From positions 1 through 13,535 of the forward strand of contig JAZDEU010000008.1 in NCBI GenBank assembly GCA_043808545.1: a stretch of DNA of 13,535 nucleotides. The letters are read 5' to 3'. The notes under the pieces were generated by a model. That model had not been told where the DNA came from and did no database searches. It was given only the letters and a program-made list of their open reading frames with translations. Shown piece after piece: positions 1 to 6,571 of the stretch; the first letter of the stretch is position 1, and each line of letters begins with the position of its first letter. The DNA is from JAZDEU01 sp043808545 (lineage in GTDB: Bacteria > Patescibacteriota > Patescibacteriia > JAZDEU01). The position numbers were made by a program, and so were the translations under genes.

Positions 1-57
1 TGGGATATTATAAAGAATGGAATAGAAAAAATAAACAACGATATGGGCTTTAGTTAA
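1..57 (+). CDS. C-terminal end of an unidentified protein (partial)
   Basis: Reading from base 1 gives 18 codons and a TAA stop; the peptide reads WDIIKNGIEKINNDMGFS. The gene starts before the window. A strong intrinsic terminator follows 24 bases after the stop, which supports this being a real gene end. Too little is left to assign a family. Confidence 0.5.
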   Translation, partial: WDIIKNGIEKINNDMGFS

Positions 58-81
58 TTGGACTTTTTTATAAAACGCTTT

Positions 82-108
82 AAAACTGCGTTAATAACGC
101 AGTTTTTT
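82..108 (+). terminator. Intrinsic terminator after the left-edge gene
   Basis: AAAACTGCGT and ACGCAGTTTT pair as a 10-bp stem around the loop TAATA, and the stem runs into a T6 tract. A-richness on the other side means it could also stop minus-strand transcripts. It separates the left-edge gene from the promoter of the next one. Confidence 0.8.
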
Positions 109-121
109 GTCGCCTTGCCCC

Positions 122-140
122 ATTAAACTAAAAGTTTAAT
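122..140. repeat. 8-bp inverted repeat upstream of small gene
   Basis: ATTAAACT and AGTTTAAT are perfect inverted arms around AAA. The repeat lies just upstream of the likely promoter at 164-192, so it could be an operator. It is wholly AT-rich, so chance is also plausible. Confidence 0.3.
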
Positions 141-163
141 AATTTATACTATTATAATAATTA

Positions 164-192
164 TTTACTAAAACTGCGCTTTATGATATTAT
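164..192 (+). promoter_or_regulatory. Predicted sigma-70 promoter of the small split gene
   Basis: A -35 box TTTACT (164-169) and a -10 box TATTAT (187-192) are exactly 17 bases apart, matching consensus at 4/6 and 5/6 positions. Transcription would start near 199, leaving a leader of about 66 bases. A TTGACA at 212-217 also stands out, but no good -10 box sits at the right distance from it. Confidence 0.5.
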
Positions 193-250
193 GGCGTATT
201 AAAATAGTTCATTGACAATTAAAGATTTCTTAACCCTTAATCAAACCAAA

Positions 251-257
251 AAAGGAG
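251..257 (+). promoter_or_regulatory. Strong ribosome binding site (AAAGGAG)
   Basis: AAAGGAG ends 7 bases before the ATG at 265. It is the strongest Shine-Dalgarno match in the window and fixes the start of the small gene. Most other genes here have no recognisable site. Confidence 0.7.
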
Positions 258-264
258 AAAAAAA

Positions 265-658
265 ATGGAACTGCAAAAAAAAGAAAGCGAATTTTTAGAA
301 AAAGGTTTGGAGAGGGCAGTTGAACAGTTTTTAATGCAAAAAAAACATCGCGTGGTTGAACGATGTTGAAGAATGTAAAAAAAGGCGAGAGCACATTCTT
401 AATCAAGGGGAATGTGAATTGGAAAACCTCTTTTATTATTTGGGGTTTTCAAATACTGAAATGGGGTTTTCAACCTATGGAATGGGGTTGACGAGATTCG
501 TAATACCAGCGCTTATTGTGCGCCGGGCAATGGCGCAAAATAAGAGACTAGAACAATTTGTTCTGGTTTTTCTACAACTTTTGGTTGATCTTAAGCCAAA
601 AGTTGGGGAAAAAGTTGGGGAATTGGATTTTGTGCGGATGCTCATGGACGGTGATTAA
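265..658 (+). pseudogene. Small unrecognised protein gene split by a frame change at an A8 run
   Basis: From the ATG at 265 the first frame encodes a charged 34-residue peptide (MELQKKESEFLEKGLERAVE and on) ending at TGA 367-369. A second frame, open from 335, runs to TAA 656-658 and ends RMLMDGD. It has no start with a ribosome binding site; only a TTG at 356 is available. Dropping one A from the run of eight at 338-345 joins the two into about 130 residues, with a helical charged N-terminus followed by a hydrophobic stretch (FVIPALIVRRA) and a leucine-rich helix. The C-terminal part carries a seven-residue repeat (GFSNTEM, GFSTYGM, GL) and a doubled KVGE encoded by a perfect 12-bp tandem repeat. 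No family is recognised. It could be a recent frameshift pseudogene, a sequencing error in the homopolymer, or a gene read by slippage on A8. Its promoter and terminator are intact. Confidence 0.5.
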
Positions 659-688
659 GGCAGGGTATATCGGTTCTAATTTAAAATT

Positions 689-735
689 GCTAATTTTAGC
701 CAAAATTGTGAAAAGTTAATTTTGCTAATCTTAGC
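689..735. repeat. Two copies of a GCTAAnnTTAGC palindrome
   Basis: GCTAATTTTAGC (689-700) and GCTAATCTTAGC (724-735) are perfect 5-bp inverted arms with a 2-base centre, set 35 bp apart within longer imperfect repeats (686-705 and 721-739). They lie between the small gene and its terminator. Paired palindromes at this spacing could be protein binding sites, but no adjacent promoter is evident. Confidence 0.4.
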
Positions 736-792
736 GAAATAATTTTTAGCATTAAATAGCCCTGGTGATTAAGGGGATTACTTACAAGGTTC

Positions 793-826
793 AGCCGTTT
801 AGCAAACTTGCTAAACGGCTTTTTTT
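793..826 (+). terminator. Strong intrinsic terminator of the small gene
   Basis: AGCCGTTTAGCA (793-804) pairs perfectly with TGCTAAACGGCT (809-820) around AACT, and the stem runs into T7. It is oriented for plus-strand transcripts. The other side has no T tract, so it is not an efficient stop for gyrA coming from the opposite direction. Confidence 0.85.
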
Positions 827-977
827 ATCCGCGCTTGAATTTTTTCTTATGAATTGTTTCCAGTAATTCCAATGTCGCCTGAACCGAAAGATTTTCACTA
901 TTTTTTAATATTACCCTATCGTCGCATTCATATTGCCACTTACAACATTCTTTACAAATTTTAATGGAAATTTCTTT
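825..977 (-). other. In-frame 50-codon open extension after the gyrA stop
   Basis: Directly after the gyrA TAG the same frame stays open for 50 codons to a TAA at 825-827. The peptide has a small cysteine cluster (CKECCKWQYEC, spaced C-x2-CC-x5-C) and a lysine-rich tail (HKKKFKRG). There is no ATG or GTG and only a late TTG in frame, so it would need stop readthrough or an ATT/ATA start. The composition looks protein-like, but no family is recognised. It may be a decayed gene, a rare-start small protein or chance. It fills most of the space between gyrA and the convergent terminator. Confidence 0.3.
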
Positions 978-3440
978 CTATATAAAAGTCACACTCGCCA
1001 CAGAATCATCCGCGACTTTAAATCGCATTAAACGAACTCCCTGAGTATCGCGGGCTGAAATATTTACGCTCTTCAATGGCAATCTTATAACCTGCCCGTG
1101 TGAAGATATAATAATTAAATCTTCATCTAAACTCTTATTATTTACAACAAACCCAGCGACGATTTTTCCAGTTTTAGAAGTAATCTTCGCAGTTTTAATC
1201 CCCGAACCTCCTCTTCCCTGGACTTTATAATTCTTCAAATTAGTCCTTTTCCCAAATCCATTCTTAGTCACGATTGTTAAATCAAAAGTCGTTTCTTTTA
1301 ATTGAGAGGTTATAACATCCATACCAACGACTTTATCATCTTTCTTTAATTTAATCGCTCTTACTCCGCTAGCATTTCTACCCATAGCGCGCACATTTTT
1401 TTCTTTAAATCTTATTGACTGTCCGCCTGAAGTTATGAGAGTAAAATCATCCTCTCCAGTCGTCGTCTTAACCCATTCCAAAGAATCTTCTGGTTTGATC
1501 TTTATGGAAATAAGTCCATTGCTCCTGATATTAGAAAAGTCTTCTATGTTCACTTTCTTCATAACCCCTAATTCCGTTACCATAGCAAAATATTTATACC
1601 CCGCTAAATCAGCTAAAGGCATCACAGAGGCCACATTTTCTCCTATGGACAAATTTAAAAAATTCACAATCGCTTGCCCTTTTGCGGTTCTGGAAGACGA
1701 AGGGATGTCATACCCTTTCATCTTATAAACACGTCCTCTTGTTGTAAAAAATAATACGTCAGAATGGGTAGTGGCTGTAAAAAAATGTTCTACTATATCT
1801 TCCTCTTTTGTGGTAAGTCCAATTACTCCTTTACCTCCTCTCGCTTGAGTTTTAAATATTTCTGGAGGAAGTCTTTTTATGTATCCAGATTTTGTAATAA
1901 CAACAACCATTGATTCATCTGGGACTAAATCTTCCTGTGAAAAATCGCCAACAGCGCCTTTTACAATTTTCGTCCTTCTATCATCGCTGTATTTTACTTT
2001 TATCTCTTCTAACTCGGTTTTTATTATTCCTAAAATCTTTTTCGCGGAAGCTAAAATTTCTTCTAATTCTTTTATTAACTTCCTCTTTTCTTTTAATTCC
2101 TCATCTATTTTTAATCGTTCCAAATTAGCTAAATTCTGCAATTTCATCTCTAAAATAGCAATACACTGCCGTTCGCTTAGTTTAAAACTATTCATTAAAT
2201 TAACTTTTGCGACTTCTTTATCTTTTGATTTTTTAATCACAGCAATAACCTTATCTATATTATCAAGAGCTATTTTTAAGCCTTCCAAAATATGCGCTCT
2301 TTCTTTCGCTTTTTCTAATTCATACTCTGTTCGTCTTCTTACAATAACTTTTCTATGTTTTATGTATTCTTCCAATATAGCTTTTAACGTTAAAATTCGT
2401 GGCTGGATTCCGTCAACGAGCGCTAACATATTAAGATGGAAGCTTGTTTGCAAAGGAGTTAACTTAAAAAGTTTATTTAAAATCTTTTTCGGATATGTAT
2501 CTTTTTTAAGTTCTATCACTACTCTGACTCCTTCTTTATTTGATTCATCCCGCAAATCTTTTATTCCATCAATCTTTTTCTCCTTTACTAAGTCAGCGAT
2601 TTTTTCTAATAAAGCCGACTTGTTAACTTGATACGGAACTTCTGAAATAATTATTTGGAATTGACCTCCTTTAGTTTCATGTATATCAGTTTTTGCGCGC
2701 ATTACAATTCCGCCTTTTCCTGTAGCATAAGCTTGCTTGATATCATTTACATTATAAATAATTCCGCCAGTCGGAAAATCCGGTCCTTTTACAAATTCCA
2801 TTAAATCGTCAACGGTGCAATCTGGATTCTCAATTAAATACGCTATTCCTTCGCATAATTCTCTTAAGTTATGCGGCGGGATATTAGTCGCCATTCCGAC
2901 AGCTATTCCCATCGTTCCGTTTAACAAAAGATTAGGCAGTTTCGCGGGCAAAACCGTGGGTTCCTTGTGCGATCCGTCATAATTAGGAATAAAATCAACT
3001 GTATTTTTTTCTATATCATAAAGAAGTTGCTCTGCGATTGCAGATAATTTCGCTTCAGTATATCTCATCGCCGCCGCAGAATCTCCATCCATTGAACCGA
3101 AATTACCTTGACCGTTAACTAACATATAACGCAATGAAAAAGGTTGCGCCATTCTAACCATTGAGTCATAAACAGCCGCATCTCCATGCGGATGATATTT
3201 GCCAAGAACTTCTCCGACCACAGTCGCTGATTTCCTGAATTTCACATTTGCTCTAAGCCCTATTGACCACATCGCATATAAAATTCTTCTATGAACAGGC
3301 TTTAACCCATCGCGGACATCAGGAAGCGCGCGGCTTACGATTACCGACATAGCATAATCAAGATAGCAAGCTTCCATCTCCCCTCCAATGCCTGTCTCTT
3401 CTAATTTTCCAATATTGTCTATCAATTTTTCTTGCAACAT
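978..3440 (-). CDS. gyrA: DNA gyrase subunit A
   Basis: GyrA carries the DNA breakage-reunion activity of gyrase (GyrA2GyrB2), which introduces negative supercoils. The 820 residues have the normal order. The winged-helix N-terminal part (YLDYAMSVIVSRALPDVRDG, about residues 26-45) is followed by catalytic Tyr127 in AAMRYTEAKL, then the tower and coiled-coil region (about 355-490), then a six-bladed C-terminal pinwheel. The GyrA box QARGGKG at 532-538 separates it from ParC. The quinolone region reads HPHGDAAVYD, so the position of E. coli Ser83 is Ala88 while the Asp87 equivalent (Asp92) is kept. The ATG fits the family N-terminus, but no Shine-Dalgarno site precedes it, only T7. A MITE-like repeat begins 16 bases upstream. 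gyrB is not in the window. Confidence 0.97.
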   Translation of the reverse strand: MLQEKLIDNIGKLEETGIGGEMEACYLDYAMSVIVSRALPDVRDGLKPVHRRILYAMWSIGLRANVKFRKSATVVGEVLGKYHPHGDAAVYDSMVRMAQPFSLRYMLVNGQGNFGSMDGDSAAAMRYTEAKLSAIAEQLLYDIEKNTVDFIPNYDGSHKEPTVLPAKLPNLLLNGTMGIAVGMATNIPPHNLRELCEGIAYLIENPDCTVDDLMEFVKGPDFPTGGIIYNVNDIKQAYATGKGGIVMRAKTDIHETKGGQFQIIISEVPYQVNKSALLEKIADLVKEKKIDGIKDLRDESNKEGVRVVIELKKDTYPKKILNKLFKLTPLQTSFHLNMLALVDGIQPRILTLKAILEEYIKHRKVIVRRRTEYELEKAKERAHILEGLKIALDNIDKVIAVIKKSKDKEVAKVNLMNSFKLSERQCIAILEMKLQNLANLERLKIDEELKEKRKLIKELEEILASAKKILGIIKTELEEIKVKYSDDRRTKIVKGAVGDFSQEDLVPDESMVVVITKSGYIKRLPPEIFKTQARGGKGVIGLTTKEEDIVEHFFTATTHSDVLFFTTRGRVYKMKGYDIPSSSRTAKGQAIVNFLNLSIGENVASVMPLADLAGYKYFAMVTELGVMKKVNIEDFSNIRSNGLISIKIKPEDSLEWVKTTTGEDDFTLITSGGQSIRFKEKNVRAMGRNASGVRAIKLKKDDKVVGMDVITSQLKETTFDLTIVTKNGFGKRTNLKNYKVQGRGGSGIKTAKITSKTGKIVAGFVVNNKSLDEDLIIISSHGQVIRLPLKSVNISARDTQGVRLMRFKVADDSVASVTFI

Positions 3441-3455
3441 AAAAAAAGTTGCTGC

Positions 3456-3606
3456 ATATTGGGACTGTCGCCAAACGCTTAGTGCGTCATTCTGAGCCCG
3501 AGCGCCAGGAGGGCGAAGAATCCCGTGTTTAAGCGAAAAAATTCTGGGATTCTTCGTCGTTCCTCCTCAGAATGACGCAAAACACCATTTGGCGACAGCC
3601 CCATAT
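3456..3606. mobile_element. MITE-like nested inverted-repeat element
   Basis: The outer arms 3456-3475 (ATATTGGGACTGTCGCCAAA) and 3588-3606 match as inverted repeats with one gap and one mismatch. Inside are a perfect 14-bp pair TGCGTCATTCTGAG (3483-3496) and CTCAGAATGACGCA (3566-3579), and a 10-bp pair GAAGAATCCC (3515-3524) and GGGATTCTTC (3546-3555). The GTCATTCTGAG...GAAGAATC theme is a widespread bacterial interspersed repeat. There is no coding sequence, so any movement would need a transposase in trans. It is clearly more GC-rich than its surroundings and sits between gyrA and the upstream gene. Confidence 0.65.
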
Positions 3607-3644
3607 TTGGAGTCAGACTCACTAAGGAGTCTGACTCCAAATAT
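3603..3644. repeat. Perfect 18-bp hairpin (GGAGTCAGACTC type)
   Basis: ATATTTGGAGTCAGACTC (3603-3620) pairs without mismatch with GAGTCTGACTCCAAATAT (3627-3644) around ACTAAG. It overlaps the right end of the MITE-like element and ends 7 bases before the stop of the next gene, so it may shield that gene's 3' end. No T tract follows on either strand. A related hairpin lies at 13018-13050. Confidence 0.7.
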
Positions 3645-3650
3645 ACAAAA

Positions 3651-4229
3651 CTAATTACTTTCTATAATCTTCTCTTTTAATTTTTCTATATCCTCAATGC
3701 TAATATCTATCTTATTTTTTTCTAATCCAGTTTCCATCTCTGTAGTAGCGCCAGTTTCCGCTTCGGTGCGAGCAGTCCCATCTTTCGTATCTGCTTCCTT
3801 ATTATACTCTTCTACCACATTTTCAAAATTTTGATAAGATTTGTCAAAATCATCTTTTATCTTAGCCCATTCTTCATCCCTTTGCAGTTGCTTTATTGAT
3901 AAATTTTCCAATAATATATTGTATTTTAGAAATATCGCCCAAACAGAAATTATAACAACCATAAAACAAGCAACAACTGCCCACATAATTTTTCTTTTTT
4001 CAGCTTCATTTTTTCTTTTTACCCACGCTATTTTTTTTTCGTTCGTCTTTTCATTCACCCTGTCTTTTGAATCCATTTTTTCATAATTAAAAAATTCTCT
4101 CTTCTTTTCAGAAATCATAACGGGAATAATTTCCTTTTCATTTTTTTCTTGCGCTTCCTCATTATTTTTCTTACCAAAAATATTTATCGGTATATTAAAC
4201 TCTTCTTTTTTTTCTTTCTGGCTTGGCAT
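3651..4229 (-). CDS. Single-pass membrane protein of unknown function
   Basis: A 192-residue protein with a highly charged, Lys/Glu-rich N-terminal part (about 1-80), one strongly hydrophobic segment (about 81-101, IMWAVVACFMVVIISVWAIF) and an acidic helical C-terminal part. The C-terminus includes a Thr/Glu/Ala-rich linker near 150-168 and a coil-forming end. Positive charges just before the membrane segment suggest the N-terminus is cytoplasmic and the C-terminal 90 residues lie outside. No family is recognised. It lies between gyrA and the MBL-fold hydrolase, 87 bases downstream of the latter, on the same strand. The start ATGCCA has no Shine-Dalgarno site but has TATATT about 11 bases upstream. 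Confidence 0.65.
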   Translation of the reverse strand: MPSQKEKKEEFNIPINIFGKKNNEEAQEKNEKEIIPVMISEKKREFFNYEKMDSKDRVNEKTNEKKIAWVKRKNEAEKRKIMWAVVACFMVVIISVWAIFLKYNILLENLSIKQLQRDEEWAKIKDDFDKSYQNFENVVEEYNKEADTKDGTARTEAETGATTEMETGLEKNKIDISIEDIEKLKEKIIESN

Positions 4230-4316
4230 ATAAATATTTCAATATACAGGAATTTGAATATTCGGCGACTTCGGCGGCTTCCATAATACAAAATACTTAT
4301 TACAAAATATTTTTCC

Positions 4317-4967
4317 CTACGGCGCCATAACAACCACTTCCATAACTCCCTGCGGCAAATCCTTTTCAACTAATTTTAATTTATCAACAGGTTCTGTTTT
4401 CGCCGTCCCCATCTCTTTTAAAAATTTATCCACTCCGTCTATATCTAAAATGATCCCTTCTGTCTTATAATGCATAGGAATAACAATTCTCGGCTCAATG
4501 GAGCTTATCAATTGACTTGCTTCTTTCGCGTCCAATGTATATTTTCCTCCGACTGGAACAAATAAAACATCAACTCCTTCTAACTTTTCTAATGCGCTTC
4601 CATTTAATAGATGTCCTAAATCTCCTAAATGCGCGAAACTAATTCCATCCATCTCTATGCGATAGATAATATTTTCTCCGCGCTCTTTCCCGCCTGCGTT
4701 ATCATGATAAGAAGGCATCCCGTAAACAAACACTTTTTTTACTTCATATTCTCCGGGACTGTCTATAACAAAAACATCTCCCGTTGCCGCGCTAACATTA
4801 GAAACATTAGAATGGTCTTTGTGATTATGGCTTATAGTTACAATATCAGCAACCATCTTAGGAACTCTTAAACCAACGCTCTTATCATAAGGATCTGTAA
4901 TTAAAACCGCTTGAGTTTCTTTTCCCTCTAATTTAAAACACGAATGACCTAAATAAGTTATGTACAT
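4317..4967 (-). CDS. MBL-fold metal-dependent hydrolase (UlaG/UPF0173-like)
   Basis: The 216 residues follow the small metallo-beta-lactamase-fold family COG2220. The opening strand TYLGHSCFKLEG (His8) leads to the metal motif SHNHKDH, giving His47, His49, Asp51 and His52. HLGDLGH (113-119) and PMHYKT (His166) supply further metal and active-site positions. Members hydrolyse diverse phosphoester, lactone or amide substrates, and the substrate cannot be told from sequence. The protein is cytoplasmic, with no signal peptide or membrane segment. It starts at ATG-Tyr-Ile as the family usually does, without a clear ribosome binding site. Neighbours are two membrane proteins of unknown function, which give no pathway hint. 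Confidence 0.85.
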   Translation of the reverse strand: MYITYLGHSCFKLEGKETQAVLITDPYDKSVGLRVPKMVADIVTISHNHKDHSNVSNVSAATGDVFVIDSPGEYEVKKVFVYGMPSYHDNAGGKERGENIIYRIEMDGISFAHLGDLGHLLNGSALEKLEGVDVLFVPVGGKYTLDAKEASQLISSIEPRIVIPMHYKTEGIILDIDGVDKFLKEMGTAKTEPVDKLKLVEKDLPQGVMEVVVMAP

Positions 4968-4986
4968 AATACAATCTCAAACCTCA

Positions 4987-5045
4987 AATCTCAAAAGTCA
5001 AAAATTAAATAACAACGAAAGTACTGACAAGTAATTTTTGAGATT
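4987..5045. repeat. Inverted repeat with two alternative pairings between genes
   Basis: TCAAAAATTA (4998-5007) pairs with TAATTTTTGA (5032-5041), while AATCTCAAAA (4987-4996) pairs with TTTTGAGATT (5036-5045). The two right arms overlap, so only one stem can form at full length. It lies between the membrane-anchored protein gene and the MBL gene and could end transcription of the former. The rest of 4968-5146 is low-complexity AT-rich sequence. Confidence 0.4.
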
Positions 5046-5146
5046 TTAATCTGTATTTTTAATATTTAATTTTTAAATCTTAAGATATATCTTTTTGCGT
5101 ATGACTTTTTATCCCGCCTTTTTACATTTTTTAATTTCTAAATATT

Positions 5147-6301
5147 TTATTCCGCTATACTAACTTTTATCGCGCTTTTCATTCTCGGAATTTTTTCCCA
5201 CCAAGACGGGGAAATTTCTATCTCAACATTTTTTATTTCTTTAAACATTTTAAAATAAGCTAATGCTTCTTCTTTTGAAAGTCCTGTAAAATTTTCTTTA
5301 GCTAAAATTTCATTATTCGCGTCAATAGCAGTTTTCCCCGCGAGCATAACCCTGATGTTGGCAGTTTTGCTCTCAATGTCATATTTCTCAATTGAATATA
5401 TTAAATTATCTTTGCTTATATTATTGACTAAAATTCTCCCTTTTGCCATAGTCTCTGACAATTTAGTTTTGGCAAGATTAAATAATTTATCTTCATCAAA
5501 TAAAACCGCTGTAAATTTCGCGTTCATCGCGCAAATAAATTTATCGCTTCTGTCGCCTTCTTTTTTATCTATCTCAAATTTTATAATTTCTTTATCTATG
5601 CCCTTAGATAATATTTTCTCTCCTGTTTTCGCGTTTTCCGCGAATTGTAATAAAACTTTTTTAAATAATATATCTAAGGTATTATCTCTCGCCTTTTCAA
5701 TATCATAATTAGTAATAACTTTTACTTTCTTTTTTTCTGGATCAATCGTACTATCTAACTCGCCATATATTTTTTCTTGCAAAGATTCTCCTAAACCTGG
5801 AATTGTTAATTTTCCAGGCGCTATCGCGCTTTTAACCGCAGAAGCGTCATCCGCGTAAAATGCTGCTTCTATTTTTTCATTAGCAGGGATTAAAGCGGAA
5901 TTTTTAAGCCTGAACAAAATCCCATCTTCTGTTAAAAATCTGGTTGTCGCGACTAATTTTTGTTCTCTGGAGTTATTATTTATAATAGTTATATTAGATT
6001 CCACTTTATCTAATGTTTCCTCTATTTCTGTATCTGCTAAATTTTCCACTGTGTCAGCTAAATCAATTTGCATAATCCTTCCTTTGAGTTCATTTTTTAA
6101 TGATGCGTTTTCTTTTACATCAACTATAAATTCCGTATTCGCAATTTCATAATTAGGAGTGATTTTTATTACCGCCTTCCTTTTAGAAACATACAGGATG
6201 GCAAAAAACAAAATTATGCTAACAATAAAAAAATTAAGAGCAATCTTGCGATATAAATCATGATGAACGCTAATTGCTTTTTTCTTTTTAGTCTTTGGCA
6301 T
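5147..6301 (-). CDS. Membrane-anchored protein with a large extracytoplasmic beta-rich domain
   Basis: A 384-residue protein with a short basic N-terminus (MPKTKKKKA), one membrane segment (about 20-39) and a long exported remainder. The segment TRFLTEDGILFR (120-131), followed by IPA (138-140) and IPGL (167-170), resembles the fold seen in baseplate-J-like surface proteins of Parcubacteria-type genomes. The C-terminus has PSWWEKIPR before a final strand (IKVSI), also typical of that loosely defined group. That resemblance is from memory of the family and only moderately certain. The role may be in the cell envelope or surface attachment; no enzyme motif is seen. The start lacks a Shine-Dalgarno site and may be leaderless. 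Confidence 0.6.
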   Translation of the reverse strand: MPKTKKKKAISVHHDLYRKIALNFFIVSIILFFAILYVSKRKAVIKITPNYEIANTEFIVDVKENASLKNELKGRIMQIDLADTVENLADTEIEETLDKVESNITIINNNSREQKLVATTRFLTEDGILFRLKNSALIPANEKIEAAFYADDASAVKSAIAPGKLTIPGLGESLQEKIYGELDSTIDPEKKKVKVITNYDIEKARDNTLDILFKKVLLQFAENAKTGEKILSKGIDKEIIKFEIDKKEGDRSDKFICAMNAKFTAVLFDEDKLFNLAKTKLSETMAKGRILVNNISKDNLIYSIEKYDIESKTANIRVMLAGKTAIDANNEILAKENFTGLSKEEALAYFKMFKEIKNVEIEISPSWWEKIPRMKSAIKVSIAE

Positions 6302-6307
6302 ATAAAT

Positions 6308-6335
6308 ATAATACTAATCTGCAAATTGTATGCAA
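6308..6335 (-). promoter_or_regulatory. Possible promoter giving a leaderless mRNA
   Basis: On the minus strand TTGCAT (6330-6335) and TATTAT (6308-6313) are 16 bases apart. The -10 box ends 6 bases before the ATG at 6301, so transcription would begin at or next to the start codon, fitting its lack of a ribosome binding site. The -35 match is weak and the region is AT-rich. Confidence 0.35.
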
Positions 6336-6361
6336 ATCTACAAATATGCAAATTTACAAAT
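6330..6361. repeat. 16-bp tandem duplication
   Basis: ATGCAAATCTACAAAT (6330-6345) is followed at once by ATGCAAATTTACAAAT (6346-6361), one mismatch apart, with a degenerate third part before it at 6320-6329. It lies upstream of the membrane-anchored protein gene and overlaps its possible -35 box. Confidence 0.6.
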
Positions 6362-6424
6362 TATTTATTGACTCTTATTTTTATGTTTTCTTGCTTTTTT
6401 GTTTTTTTGCTTTCTTGAATTGTG

Positions 6425-6498
6425 TGGGCATATCCCGACTCGAACGGGAGACCTTTACGATGTCAACGTAACGCTCTAACCAACTGAGCTATATGCCC
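6425..6498 (-). tRNA. tRNA-Val (anticodon GAC)
   Basis: On the minus strand it folds fully. The acceptor GGGCATA pairs with TATGCCC, the D arm is GCTC/GAGC, and the anticodon stem TTACG/CGTAA holds the loop TTGACAT with anticodon GAC. The T arm is TCCCG-TTCGAGT-CGGGA and the discriminator is A. The length is 74 bases. CCA is not encoded (CAC follows), so it depends on tRNA nucleotidyltransferase. Confidence 0.95.
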
Positions 6499-6571
6499 AA
6501 ATTAAGGGAGCGTAAAAAAATAAAGTTTCGGAATTTCGCTCAGATTTGCGCCAAATTTGCTTTTTAAAAAT

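Noticed and set aside
212..217. TTGACA as the -35 box of the small gene
   Set aside because: No acceptable -10 box lies 16-18 bases downstream; the pair at 164-192 fits better.
265..369. Recoding of TGA as glycine (as in Gracilibacteria) to extend the first frame
   Set aside because: Reading through TGA 367-369 reaches a TAA two codons later and does not join the second frame.
407..487. A G-quadruplex from four GGGG runs
   Set aside because: The loops are 31, 17 and 17 bases, too long for a stable quadruplex; the runs are explained by the 21-base coding repeat.
1879..2631. A 250-codon plus-strand open frame inside gyrA
   Set aside because: It is antisense to conserved GyrA codons, and its product is a Ser/Phe/Ile-rich low-complexity chain with no motif or ribosome binding site.
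4184..4369. A 61-codon minus-strand frame overlapping two genes
   Set aside because: It overlaps the ends of the 192-residue protein gene and the MBL gene, is Lys/Arg-rich with no motif, and is best explained as a shadow of both.
6330..6361. A CRISPR array
   Set aside because: Only two directly adjacent 16-bp copies with no spacers.
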